DNA of 64,000 nucleotides, from the NCBI RefSeq assembly GCF_018476645.1, contig NZ_JAHCTB010000001.1, positions 186,001-250,000 of the forward strand, in the 5' to 3' direction. The DNA is from Aequorivita echinoideorum. GTDB lineage: Bacteria; Bacteroidota; Bacteroidia; Flavobacteriales; Flavobacteriaceae. How positions within the stretch are numbered: the first letter of the stretch is position 1; the number at the start of each line of letters is the position of its first letter. Both the position numbers and the translations under genes were made by a program. The notes under the pieces are model-generated. The model did no database searches. It was not told where the DNA came from and saw nothing but the letters and a program-made list of their open reading frames with translations. Below are positions 1 to 8,565 of this stretch, in pieces.

Positions 1-663
1 CGCGCCCAAATAAGGATCTGTATTCCAGCCAACCACATCATCAAAAACGGCAACGCGTGGATACCATTGGGCAATTGCGTAGATGGTTCCTTCAGCGACG
101 TTCAACCTTCCCATTCTATCCATTCCTTCAACGGGAACCTTAAAACTGAAATTCATTTTAATATCTACTTCACCCCCTTTTGCAGCAAGAGGTTTATCCA
201 AAAACACCTGCATCCGTGTATCTGAAATAATATATTTCGAAGAAGTACCGGATTTTGTTTTCGCTGAAATATTGGTCAATTTGAAGCCGCCTTCCACATC
301 ACCATTGTAACGGTTTCCTTCAATAGGCGTTGTCAATGTTCCTCGTGAATTTTCAGTAAAACGATTTTGTTCCAAGAAAAGCCACACAAAATCCAATGTT
401 TCTGGACTATTGTTGGTATAATGAATTGTTATATCACCTGAAATCATATTGGTTTGATCATCCAGCGAAACATTGATGTCATAATCTGCCGCATTTTGCC
501 AATATTCCGGTCCGGGCTTTCCGGACGCCGTGCGATATACATTGCCCTGGCGATACGTAAAATCATTAAACAGATGCTGATTGTCTGGATTTACTTCCTG
601 TGCATTTGTGGAAATAATAGAAAGGAGCAGTGCGAAAAGCAAGCTGCTTTTAAGGTACTTCAT
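1..663 (-). CDS. M1 family metallopeptidase, N-terminal part (cut by window edge)
   Basis: The reading frame is open from an ATG at 661-663 (read leftward) to the window edge, giving 221 visible codons without a stop. It starts with a typical signal peptide (MKYLKSSLLFALLLSIISTNAQ), so the protein is exported. The part that follows (YWQNAADYDINVSLDD, a stretch about unpaired strands and 'VWLFLEQNRF', then AQWYPRVAVFDD) matches the N-terminal beta domain of M1 zinc aminopeptidases of Bacteroidota. The catalytic HEXXH motif would lie beyond the left edge and cannot be checked. Role inferred: periplasmic or secreted peptide degradation. Family assignment fairly secure; substrate unknown. Confidence 0.8.
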   Translation of the reverse strand, partial: MKYLKSSLLFALLLSIISTNAQEVNPDNQHLFNDFTYRQGNVYRTASGKPGPEYWQNAADYDINVSLDDQTNMISGDITIHYTNNSPETLDFVWLFLEQNRFTENSRGTLTTPIEGNRYNGDVEGGFKLTNISAKTKSGTSSKYIISDTRMQVFLDKPLAAKGGEVDIKMNFSFKVPVEGMDRMGRLNVAEGTIYAIAQWYPRVAVFDDVVGWNTDPYLGA

Positions 664-717
664 TTGTTCATTTTTTAATGTTGCGAAGGTAATGTAATTG
701 TCAAAATAAAAATAGCA

Positions 718-1977
718 TTAAACCTCCTGCTGTTTAACACGAGGAACCAATCGGTTTACGAGTTTTCCAACCGTGAGTCCCTGTGCGAATATGGAAAAAA
801 CTACAACAACATAGGTTACAACCAGAAAAAACTCGCGATGCATTTGCTCTGTAAGACCCAAAGCCAAAGCAATGGAAATACCCCCACGCAATCCTGCCCA
901 AGTCATAATTAGCCCCGTGTGCGGAACAAATTTCAATTTTTCCTTAAAGAAATTTACGGGAAACAATAGCGAAATATATCGGCATCCCAAAACTATTGGG
1001 ATTGCAACCACCCCAGCGATTATGTACGTTGTTTCCAGAGAGAGGACAAGCATTTCCATTCCTATTAAAACAAATAGAACCGTATTCAAAAGAATGTCTG
1101 CGAGCTCCCAAAATTTATCGACGTAGGTTTCTGTGGTTTCGCTCATAGCACCCTGTCTCACAATATCATTTCCTATAAAAAGTCCAGCAGCTACCATTGC
1201 CAGAGGTGCGGAAACGTGCGTGAAATGGGCAATTGCGGTTCCCAGCATTACTGTAGCAAGGGTTATAATCACTTCAATATCATAATCATTTATTGATTTT
1301 AAAAGTTTATATGTTCCCCAGCCCAAAACCAAACCGAGCAGAATTCCACCAATCACCTCTGTGCCAAATAACTGGAGAACTCCCAAAGCAGTAATTTCTT
1401 GCTCCCCAAATGAGGCAATTTGAAAAATAGTCAAAAACAAGACTACGCCAATTCCATCGTTGAATAGGGATTCTCCAACGATTTTGGCCTCCAAATTTTT
1501 GGGAACTCCGGCCTTTTTCATAATTCCCAATACCGCAATGGGATCAGTGGGAGAAATAAGCGCTCCGAAAAGGAGGCAATAAATATATTCAACTGAAAGT
1601 GGTGTAAGCTGAAGCAAAAAATATAGAACCGTACCCACCAAAAAAGTTGACATCAGTACCCCAAGCGTAGAGAACATTAATATAGGCCAGCGCTGCACCT
1701 TTAGCTGTTCAAAGTTAGTATGGAGCGCCCCCGCAAAAAGCAAGAAACTCAACATAACATCTAAGAGAATGGTTCTAAAATCAATTTTTTCGATTATATA
1801 TTTTTCAGCATTTAATAGTGTTGGGTCTATATAACTTAAAGCAAAAACCCCAAATGTGAAGAGAATGGTAATCAACATAAGCCCAATGGAATTGGGCAGT
1901 TTCAAAAAGCGCACATTGATGTAGCCGAAAATGGCAGCCAGCGTAATTATGATTGTTGCAATAGAAAAATAGTCCAT
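718..1977 (-). CDS. CPA1 family cation/proton antiporter (NhaP-type)
   Basis: A 419-residue, highly hydrophobic inner-membrane protein with about twelve predicted membrane segments. The CPA1 signature is clear: SPTDPIAVLG at about residues 142-151, followed by GESLFNDG at 168-175, which holds the conserved acidic pair used for ion exchange, and a later MTWAGLRGGISIALAL segment. The family exchanges Na+ or K+ for H+ and controls pH and salt balance, as expected in a marine bacterium. The length is typical for a version without the long cytosolic tail. It stands alone, with 54 bases to the M1 peptidase start and 68 to the next gene. The transported ion cannot be told from sequence. Confidence 0.9.
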   Translation of the reverse strand: MDYFSIATIIITLAAIFGYINVRFLKLPNSIGLMLITILFTFGVFALSYIDPTLLNAEKYIIEKIDFRTILLDVMLSFLLFAGALHTNFEQLKVQRWPILMFSTLGVLMSTFLVGTVLYFLLQLTPLSVEYIYCLLFGALISPTDPIAVLGIMKKAGVPKNLEAKIVGESLFNDGIGVVLFLTIFQIASFGEQEITALGVLQLFGTEVIGGILLGLVLGWGTYKLLKSINDYDIEVIITLATVMLGTAIAHFTHVSAPLAMVAAGLFIGNDIVRQGAMSETTETYVDKFWELADILLNTVLFVLIGMEMLVLSLETTYIIAGVVAIPIVLGCRYISLLFPVNFFKEKLKFVPHTGLIMTWAGLRGGISIALALGLTEQMHREFFLVVTYVVVVFSIFAQGLTVGKLVNRLVPRVKQQEV

Positions 1978-2045
1978 ACGGGAGTTTTGTTACTTCTAAA
2001 ACTACTAATAATCCCTGAGAATTTTCAGCTCAAGGGAAATTTGCT

Positions 2046-2702
2046 TCAGACTAAATGTGAAATTTTATCATATTCAATTTCGGAAAAATTCTGTATCACC
2101 AAATCCGCCTTTCCATAATCCTGATTTTTGGAATGGAGACTATTATAACCCACACAGAAAATTCCTGCTGCCTTCGCCGCCTCAATCCCATTGGTAGAAT
2201 CCTCAATAACAATACATTCACCCGTTGAAAATCCAGTAACCTGCGCGGCTTTGATGAATATTTCAGGATGCGGTTTTGATTCCTTTAAATCCGCGCCGCT
2301 CAATTTTGCAATAAAATATTTATCCAAATCAAACCGCTTAAAAATACTGTTGATATTTGGCATGGATGCTGAAGACGCCAATACCAGTTTCATTCCGTGG
2401 TTATAGTAATTCTGAATTAAGGGAAGTACGCCATCCAAAAGACTTAATTCCGCATCATTTTCAAAAAGGTATTTAAAATGCTTTCTTTTGATAGCCATTA
2501 AATCTGAAGGATCGCGGCTCAGTTGAAATTCGGAACATAAAAATTTGCAGATATTTTCGGTAGACTGCCCGGTAAAACCTTCGTACATTACGGGATTCAC
2601 TTCGATTTCAACATCACTGAACATATTGTGGTAGGCTTTTTTGTGAAGCGGTTCCGTGTCCACGATTACGCCATCCATATCAAATATTACTGCTTTAAGC
2701 AT
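2046..2702 (-). CDS. HAD family hydrolase, beta-phosphoglucomutase-like
   Basis: A 218-residue cytosolic HAD-superfamily phosphatase or phosphomutase. Motif I is DMDGVIVDTEP, with nucleophile Asp8 and acid/base Asp10. A cap domain follows, then motif II (ASSAS, about residue 110), the Lys of motif III (SKPHPE) and motif IV (VIEDSTNGIEAAKAAGI), which binds Mg2+. The DTEP form of motif I is typical of the subgroup with beta-phosphoglucomutase and sugar-phosphate phosphatases. It is not obviously in an operon: 58 bases separate it from the oxidoreductase upstream. Substrate cannot be inferred. Confidence 0.85.
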   Translation of the reverse strand: MLKAVIFDMDGVIVDTEPLHKKAYHNMFSDVEIEVNPVMYEGFTGQSTENICKFLCSEFQLSRDPSDLMAIKRKHFKYLFENDAELSLLDGVLPLIQNYYNHGMKLVLASSASMPNINSIFKRFDLDKYFIAKLSGADLKESKPHPEIFIKAAQVTGFSTGECIVIEDSTNGIEAAKAAGIFCVGYNSLHSKNQDYGKADLVIQNFSEIEYDKISHLV

Positions 2703-2760
2703 ACTCAGGTTTTTTTGCGAAGGTAAAAAGACTCGAAGGTTGAAAGCTTGAATTTTTTAT

Positions 2761-5070
2761 TTATTTTGAATGCTTCCGCACTTCAATAATTACAGATTTG
2801 CTGGTTGGCGTGTTGCTCTTTTCCGCTACGGATTTTATGGGAACAAGAACATTAGTCTCCGGAAAATACGTAGCCACGCATTGCTTTGGAATGTCATATT
2901 CAATGACTAAAAAATTTCTGGCTACGCGTTCCCTGCCATCACTAAAATTGAACAAATCTACTTGCTCGAGGTGTTTCAGGTTATGTGCATCCATATCTTC
3001 CCTATTCATCAAAATAACCCTGCGCTCGTTTTTAATTCCTCGGTACCTATCATTTAAACCATAAATGGTAGTGTTGTATTGATCGTGACTGCGGATGGTT
3101 ATCATCAATAATTCATTTTCTTTTATATGAAATGGCGAAATATGTGTTATTGAAAAATTTGCTTTGTTGGTTTCCGTAGGGAAATAACCTTCCCGCGCAG
3201 AATTGGGCAAATAAAATCCACCGTAATTACGCACCCGCTTGTTATAATCCTCAAATCCCGGAATTGTAACTTCAATGGCATCCCGAATGGCGTCATAATT
3301 GCCCATATATTTTCTCCACGGAATTTTTTCGTTTTCCTTCAAAACTGCGATTGCCATTTTACAGATGAGTTCGGGTTCGCTCAGCAATTCTTCGCTTATG
3401 GGTTTTAAAACACCTTGACTTCGCTGGATTACGCCCATTGAATTTTCACAGGTAACAAATTGTTTTTCCCCGTTTTGCAAATCTTCGTCGCTTCGGCCCA
3501 AGACTGGAAAAATTAAAGCTTCTTTTCCTGTAACCAAATGGCTTCTGTTCAATTTTGTACTTACGTGCACCGTAAGATCACACTGTTGAAGCGCCTTTGC
3601 CGTATATTGAGTATCTGGGGTCGCGCTCAAAAAGTTTCCGCCCATACCCATAAAAATCTTGCATTCGCCGCGGTGCATTGCTTCAATGGAATCTACCACA
3701 TCATGTCCATATTCCTTGGGAGGTATAAACCCGAAATTTCTCTCAAGATTTTCCAATAGCCAGTCCCAAGGCTTTTCATAAATACCCATCGTTCTATCGC
3801 CCTGCACGTTGCTATGGCCACGCACGGGGCACGTGCCCGCTCCGGGTTTGCCTATACTCCCTTTTAAAAGAAGCGTATTCACCAATTCCTTTATGGTATC
3901 AACGGAATTTTTATGCTGTGTGAGACCCATAGCCCAGCACGTAATAATTTTGTTTGAATACTTTATCGTTTCAACAACTTCCTTGATTTTGGACAATGGA
4001 ATTCCACAGGTTCCTGCGAGCAGATCCAAATCCTGTTGCATCAAATGATTTTTGTATTCCCCGAATCCGTGGGTATCTTCGGCAATAAATTTTTTATCTA
4101 AAATTTTCCCCGGTTCTTTTTCCTCTTCCAAAATCAATAATTTATTGATAGCTTGAAAAAGTGCCATATCACCATTAATCTTTACCGGCAAATGGATATT
4201 TGAAATGGTTGTTCCTATCCCCAACATTCCGCTAACGGACTGTGGATCGGCGAAAGCGGAGAGTCCAGTTTCAGGTAAGGGATTTACAGCAATAATACAT
4301 GCACCATTCTTGTGCGCTTTTTCCAGAGCGCTGAGCATCCGTGGGTGGTTTGTCCCTGGATTTTGGCCGAGGATAAAAATCACCTCGGCCTCGTATAAAT
4401 CTTCCAGTTTTACCGAGCCCTTTCCAATTCCCAATTGTTCGCCCAATGCCACGCCACTGCTCTCGTGGCACATGTTGCTACAGTCCGGTAAATTATTTGT
4501 TCCAAAGGCACGCGCAAATAACTGGTATAAAAATGCAGCTTCATTACTTGTGCGGCCGCTGGTATAAAAAATAGCCTCATCTGGAGTTTCCAAACCATTT
4601 AAATGTGTCGCAAGAATTTTAAAAGCTTCATCCCACGCAAGTGGCTGATAATGGGTTCCATTTTTAGGCAAATACATGGGTTGGGCAATACGTCCGCTTT
4701 TCCCGATTTTATAATCGTCCCAATCAGACATTTCAGCAATGGAATATTTTTTAAAGAAAGCAGGGTCCAAAATTTTTGTGGTAGCTTCCTCGGCCACGGC
4801 CTTAGCTCCATTTTCGCAATACTCAGCTATGGAACTGCGATGGTCGTCCGGGTCTGGCCACGCACAGCCTGGGCAGTCGTACCCATCAACTTGATTCAAT
4901 TTTTGAAGCGCAATAAATCCGCGCGAAACGTTCATTTCTTCAAGAATATGTTTGGCGGTGGAGGCTACAGCTTCAAACCCCGCAGCAGTTTTATACACTT
5001 TTCCCAGTTTAATGTCCTTTAATTTCTCGGGATTTTCTGGATGTATGGCTTTATTTTCTTTTTCTGACAA
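2761..5070 (-). CDS. FdhF/YdeP family molybdopterin oxidoreductase
   Basis: A 769-residue protein of the formate dehydrogenase alpha / YdeP group, built around a bis-molybdopterin guanine dinucleotide cofactor. Visible features: a short CPGC pair at residues 66-69 followed by AWPDP, typical of the YdeP branch and unlike the full four-Cys Fe-S motif of true formate dehydrogenases; TSGRTSNEAAFLYQLFAR; GQNPGTNHPRM; RGHSNVQGDRTMGIYE; and a C-terminal molydopterin-binding domain (TIRSHDQYNTTIYGLNDRY). No signal peptide, so cytosolic. It lies downstream of fdhD and the small acidic protein on the same strand, consistent with FdhD sulfurating its cofactor. The substrate of this branch is not known to me. 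Confidence 0.88.
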   Translation of the reverse strand: MSEKENKAIHPENPEKLKDIKLGKVYKTAAGFEAVASTAKHILEEMNVSRGFIALQKLNQVDGYDCPGCAWPDPDDHRSSIAEYCENGAKAVAEEATTKILDPAFFKKYSIAEMSDWDDYKIGKSGRIAQPMYLPKNGTHYQPLAWDEAFKILATHLNGLETPDEAIFYTSGRTSNEAAFLYQLFARAFGTNNLPDCSNMCHESSGVALGEQLGIGKGSVKLEDLYEAEVIFILGQNPGTNHPRMLSALEKAHKNGACIIAVNPLPETGLSAFADPQSVSGMLGIGTTISNIHLPVKINGDMALFQAINKLLILEEEKEPGKILDKKFIAEDTHGFGEYKNHLMQQDLDLLAGTCGIPLSKIKEVVETIKYSNKIITCWAMGLTQHKNSVDTIKELVNTLLLKGSIGKPGAGTCPVRGHSNVQGDRTMGIYEKPWDWLLENLERNFGFIPPKEYGHDVVDSIEAMHRGECKIFMGMGGNFLSATPDTQYTAKALQQCDLTVHVSTKLNRSHLVTGKEALIFPVLGRSDEDLQNGEKQFVTCENSMGVIQRSQGVLKPISEELLSEPELICKMAIAVLKENEKIPWRKYMGNYDAIRDAIEVTIPGFEDYNKRVRNYGGFYLPNSAREGYFPTETNKANFSITHISPFHIKENELLMITIRSHDQYNTTIYGLNDRYRGIKNERRVILMNREDMDAHNLKHLEQVDLFNFSDGRERVARNFLVIEYDIPKQCVATYFPETNVLVPIKSVAEKSNTPTSKSVIIEVRKHSK

Positions 5071-5136
5071 AATTTTAAAATTTAAATATTTCTCAAGTTA
5101 CATTTTTTTGGGAAGACTTATCTTTTCAGAAAATCC

Positions 5137-5508
5137 TTAACAAATGGATTTTTTATTCTCATACATATCAGATTGATCTTCATCTGTGGCATCGATGCAC
5201 TCCAAATCTTTTTCTATCAACAGTGAAAGTTGAGAATCCATTCCATTATTTTGTGTTCCGCGAATGGTGATTTCTTCGGTTTCGGTAAGAATTTCGGCGT
5301 CACGTAAAGGAATTTGAATTGTTATTTTTCCCTCTTTGAATTTTGCTGAAATTTCAGTGTAAGCAGTATCGCTTCGCAATTCGTATTCAAAAATTTCAAC
5401 TTGGGAAAATTCAGTTTTGCTTGAAACCAAATGATTATCCCTCAAATTCCGAATATCGGTTTTCGTTAACCGAAGCCGGACGCTATTGTCCCTAATTCTT
5501 ATTTTCAT
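5137..5508 (-). CDS. small acidic hypothetical protein next to fdhD
   Basis: A 123-residue protein, rich in Glu/Asp at the C-terminus (EKDLECIDATDEDQSD). It overlaps the end of fdhD by 17 bases and is followed by the YdeP-type oxidoreductase, so it is very likely translated with them. The N-terminus (MKIRIRDNSVRLRLTKTDI) resembles a small Bacteroidota family that I recall being listed as DUF7009, but I cannot verify that here. No membrane segment or cofactor motif is visible. Context suggests a role in maturation or stability of the molybdoenzyme; this is inference only. Confidence 0.75.
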   Translation of the reverse strand: MKIRIRDNSVRLRLTKTDIRNLRDNHLVSSKTEFSQVEIFEYELRSDTAYTEISAKFKEGKITIQIPLRDAEILTETEEITIRGTQNNGMDSQLSLLIEKDLECIDATDEDQSDMYENKKSIC

Positions 5509-6343
5509 TATTAACTAAATTTAAAATACGCTGCTCGCCGCAATAAACATTACACGAATTTTTTTTCAGAAATCCAACAAGGGTTATATCAAAAGCTAGC
5601 GCGGTCTCGATAGCGAGGCTACTGGGCGCGCCAATGGCACAGACGATTTTGACACCCGCCATCGCGGCTTTTTGAATAAGCTCAAAACTTGCCCGCCCGC
5701 TGAGCAGTAAGATTGTGTTTGAAAGGGCAAAATTCTGTTTGTCAAAATTTATGAGCTCCGCACCTATAAGTTTATCGAGTGCATTGTGGCGGCCCACGTC
5801 TTCCCGAAAGGAAATTAAACTTCCATTTTTGTTGAAAAAAGCAGCAGCGTGGATGCCGCCGGTGCTCACGAATGTTTTTTGTACCTGAAAAAGTTTCTCA
5901 GGCAATTGCGCTATTGTTTCCAAATAGATTTTTAACTGAATTTCCTCAATTTCAACGTTGCAAATTTGGTGAATGGCCTCTATGCTTTCCTTTCCGCAAA
6001 CGCCGCAACTGCTAGTAGTGTAGAAATTACGCTTCAGTTTTTTAAGTTCCGGGGCAAAATTTTCTGCCAAGCGAATCAGAATTTTATTTTCCCCAGCCGA
6101 AAAGCTCATTGGTTCGGCAAGATTTTCTTTAGAAAAAATGATGCCTTCCGTTAAAAGAAATCCCACGGCTAGCTCCTCATCATTACCGGGAGTGCGCATG
6201 GTTACTGAAAGTGATTGAATTTTCCTTCCCGTTTTTGGACCGTATTCCAATTGAATTTCGAGCGGCTCCTCGATGGCAACGACGTCATTTTTTTCAAAAA
6301 AACGGCTTTCTTTACTATGAAAAATCTGTACCTGCTTGATCAT
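5492..6343 (-). CDS. fdhD: formate dehydrogenase accessory sulfurtransferase FdhD
   Basis: A 283-residue cytosolic protein. FdhD takes persulfide sulfur from a cysteine desulfurase and delivers it to the molybdenum cofactor of formate dehydrogenase-type enzymes. Key motifs are present: the N-terminal EEPLEIQLEYG, the persulfide-carrying TSSCGVCG with Cys113 and Cys116, STGGIHAAAFF, and FREDVGRHNALDKLIG near residue 190, followed by LSGRASFELIQKAAMAG. Length is normal. It overlaps the next small gene by 17 bases, and the molybdoenzyme it probably serves is the third gene of the run. Confidence 0.95.
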   Translation of the reverse strand: MIKQVQIFHSKESRFFEKNDVVAIEEPLEIQLEYGPKTGRKIQSLSVTMRTPGNDEELAVGFLLTEGIIFSKENLAEPMSFSAGENKILIRLAENFAPELKKLKRNFYTTSSCGVCGKESIEAIHQICNVEIEEIQLKIYLETIAQLPEKLFQVQKTFVSTGGIHAAAFFNKNGSLISFREDVGRHNALDKLIGAELINFDKQNFALSNTILLLSGRASFELIQKAAMAGVKIVCAIGAPSSLAIETALAFDITLVGFLKKNSCNVYCGEQRILNLVNNENKN

Positions 6344-6427
6344 TTCAGTAAAGATACCCGAAAAATCCGTATGAAGAGGGTTATTCTGAAATGGAAATTT
6401 AGGGGAAAATCGCGCAGACCTTAGGTT

Positions 6428-6841
6428 TTAATGCGGAAGTTTATCTTTTAGAATCCCATAAAGAAATGTACCGAGCAACGCCCCAAAAATCACAAGTAGG
6501 ATTAAAGAAAATCCAGCGCCAGCAAGAACGTACATTGGGCCTGGGCAGGCTCCAGCGAGCGCCCAACCCAAACCGAAAATAATACCGCCAAACAGATAAC
6601 GAACAACGCCTCTGTCCTTTGGGCTTAAACTCATTTCACTGCCGTCCAGCGGTTTCATATTTTTCCTTTTGATTATTTGGACGCCAATAATTCCTAATAC
6701 CAAAGCAGAACCAATAATACCATACATATGAAAACTATCAAACTGAAACATCTCGTAAATTCGAAACCACGAAGCAGCTTCCGATTTGAACATTATAATT
6801 CCGAAGAATATTCCAATAACCAGATATATAAAATATTTCAT
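6428..6841 (-). CDS. YeeE/YedE-type transporter half (DUF6691 family)
   Basis: A 137-residue membrane protein with about four transmembrane segments. The central GWALAGACPGPMYVLAGAG carries the conserved Cys of YeeE/YedE-like sulfur transporters (thiosulfate uptake in characterised YeeE). It follows the partner half (6846-7403) after only 4 bases, so the two halves are co-transcribed and together make the size of a full YeeE protein. Expression should come from the Crp/Fnr-type promoter at 7421-7464. Transported species (thiosulfate, sulfide or another reduced sulfur compound) is inferred from the family and neighbours. Confidence 0.88.
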   Translation of the reverse strand: MKYFIYLVIGIFFGIIMFKSEAASWFRIYEMFQFDSFHMYGIIGSALVLGIIGVQIIKRKNMKPLDGSEMSLSPKDRGVVRYLFGGIIFGLGWALAGACPGPMYVLAGAGFSLILLVIFGALLGTFLYGILKDKLPH

Positions 6842-6845
6842 AATA

Positions 6846-7403
6846 CTAAAAAATTAAGGGATAAATAAAATGTATCATTATTAAACCTCCAATAAAAAAG
6901 CCTATGACGGCAATAAGAGAGGGCAGCTGGAGATTGCTCAAACCTGAAATGGCGTGGCCAGAAGTACATCCGCCAGCATAACGAGCTCCAAAACCGACCA
7001 ATAAGCCACCAATTAAAAGGATGCCAATATTTAATGGGTTTGACAATGCATCTATAGAAAATATCTCTGGAGGAAGGTACGCACTACCAGCACTTGTGAT
7101 ATCATAATCCACTGCCAATTGTTCTGCAGTTTCAGGATTTATTTCTACAGTGTTATCGCTTAAATAATTTGAGGCAATAAAACCACCAATCATCGCACCT
7201 AGAACCACCATAAGATTCCAGCGTTCGGCTTTCCAATCGAACCTAAAAAAATCTGATGCTTTACCAGCTCCTACAGCTGCACAAGCAGTCCTTAAATTTG
7301 AAGACATTCCAAATTGTTTTCCAACAAAAAGAAGAATGAACATTACCAATGCAATCAATGGGCCTGAAATATACCACGGCCACGGTTCAAATATCCAATT
7401 CAT
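6846..7403 (-). CDS. YeeE/YedE family sulfur transporter half
   Basis: A 185-residue inner-membrane protein with about five hydrophobic segments. The motif GARYAGGCTSGHAISG near residue 145 holds the conserved Cys that relays sulfur in YeeE/YedE transporters, and a second Cys lies in the N-terminal SNLRTACAAVG. It forms a pair with the DUF6691 half immediately downstream. The start at 7401-7403 is preceded by a near-consensus -7 box and, 22 bases further, a perfect operator palindrome, so this is the first gene of a transcript controlled with the sulfide-oxidation genes. Confidence 0.9.
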   Translation of the reverse strand: MNWIFEPWPWYISGPLIALVMFILLFVGKQFGMSSNLRTACAAVGAGKASDFFRFDWKAERWNLMVVLGAMIGGFIASNYLSDNTVEINPETAEQLAVDYDITSAGSAYLPPEIFSIDALSNPLNIGILLIGGLLVGFGARYAGGCTSGHAISGLSNLQLPSLIAVIGFFIGGLIMIHFIYPLIF

Positions 7404-7420
7404 ATTAACTAATTTTTCTG

Positions 7421-7464
7421 CAAATATGGTGCTTTCGCGAAAGCATTACAGTAACAAAGGTTAC
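7421..7464 (-). promoter_or_regulatory. Crp/Fnr-type operator plus -7 box of the YeeE/YedE operon
   Basis: Perfect palindrome GTAACAAAGGTTAC at 7451-7464. Reading leftward, a 22-base spacer leads to CATATTTG (7421-7428), one mismatch from TANNTTTG. The operator centre would be near -41.5. The spacer contains a second perfect palindrome, GCTTTCGCGAAAGC (7431-7444). The gene start is 18 bases beyond the box. Confidence 0.8.
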
Positions 7465-7517
7465 ATTAACAAGAATCTTATTTGCGTCCGGAGGATACTG
7501 TTTTTTTTATACGTTAA

Positions 7518-8555
7518 TTAATAGCTCGTATCATCTAATTTCACCTTGCCGTGAAAAGTTTTGTATAGAAATAGAAAATATCCTGCCAGTAATGGAGACC
7601 CAATCACTACAATCGTCAACATAATTCCCAAAGATTTTTGGGAGGATGCGGCGTTGTAAATTGTGACACTGTAATCAGGGTTTATAGTGGATGGCAATAA
7701 AACTGGGTAAAGTTGAAATGCCACCAGCATTAAAAGAAATGCCATAGTCAATGAAGAAAAAATTAAAGCATTTCCGTATTTTTTCTTTGAAACCAATCTA
7801 GGGACATTCGCTATGGCTAGAAAAGCTAGAATAGGAAGTGCAAAATATTCTGGATGCTCTTTAAATTTTTCTGTGACGCCTTGCACAAAAATCAATGTAT
7901 ATAGGGTCATCACGGAAAAACTTACAATGAAAAAAATCATTCCTTTTTTCAGTAAAAAAGTTAATCTGGCGTGCAAACGTCCTTCGGTTTTTAATAATAG
8001 AAAAATAGCACCTTGAGTCATAAAAAGCGCTAATGTTGTTAAACCTACCATAACGGCATAAGGGCTTAAGAAAGAAAAAAACAATCCTCCCTTATAACTA
8101 TGGTTCTCTCCTATTTCAATACCTTGAAGAATATTTGCTAAAACAACCCCCAGCAAAAATGATATTGATACGTTTGAAATAAAATAAACAATGTCCCACG
8201 TCTTACGCCACCACTTCATCTCCTCTGCGCTTCTAAATTTTATGGCTGAAGAACGCAATACCAAAAACATTAAAAAGAGCATAAAAGGCACATACATTGA
8301 AGATAACATTGTGGCATACATTACAGGAAACCCAGCAAATAATGCTCCGGCACCAATAATCAACCACACTTGATTGGCATCCCACAGTGGCCCAATTGCA
8401 TTGATAGCAATACGCCTGCTCAAGTCTTTTCTGAAAAATAAATGCCACGCTCCGGCACCGTAATCAAATCCTTCTAATATCGCATAGCCGGAAAACAACA
8501 AGCCCACTACTAAAAACCAAAGTGTTGGATAATCTATACCTAAAAAAGTTTCCAT
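7518..8555 (-). CDS. cydB: cytochrome bd ubiquinol/menaquinol oxidase subunit II
   Basis: A 345-residue inner-membrane protein with about nine transmembrane segments. The opening PTLWFLVVGLLFSGYAILEG and FDYGAGAWHLFF are typical of CydB, followed by IGPLWDANQVWLIIGAGALF. CydB pairs with CydA in the high-affinity terminal oxidase that reduces O2 to water. Bd oxidases are far less sensitive to sulfide than heme-copper oxidases, which fits the surrounding genes. It follows cydA by 10 bases. Length and motifs look intact. Confidence 0.95.
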   Translation of the reverse strand: METFLGIDYPTLWFLVVGLLFSGYAILEGFDYGAGAWHLFFRKDLSRRIAINAIGPLWDANQVWLIIGAGALFAGFPVMYATMLSSMYVPFMLFLMFLVLRSSAIKFRSAEEMKWWRKTWDIVYFISNVSISFLLGVVLANILQGIEIGENHSYKGGLFFSFLSPYAVMVGLTTLALFMTQGAIFLLLKTEGRLHARLTFLLKKGMIFFIVSFSVMTLYTLIFVQGVTEKFKEHPEYFALPILAFLAIANVPRLVSKKKYGNALIFSSLTMAFLLMLVAFQLYPVLLPSTINPDYSVTIYNAASSQKSLGIMLTIVVIGSPLLAGYFLFLYKTFHGKVKLDDTSY

Positions 8556-8565
8556 ACCAATGCGT

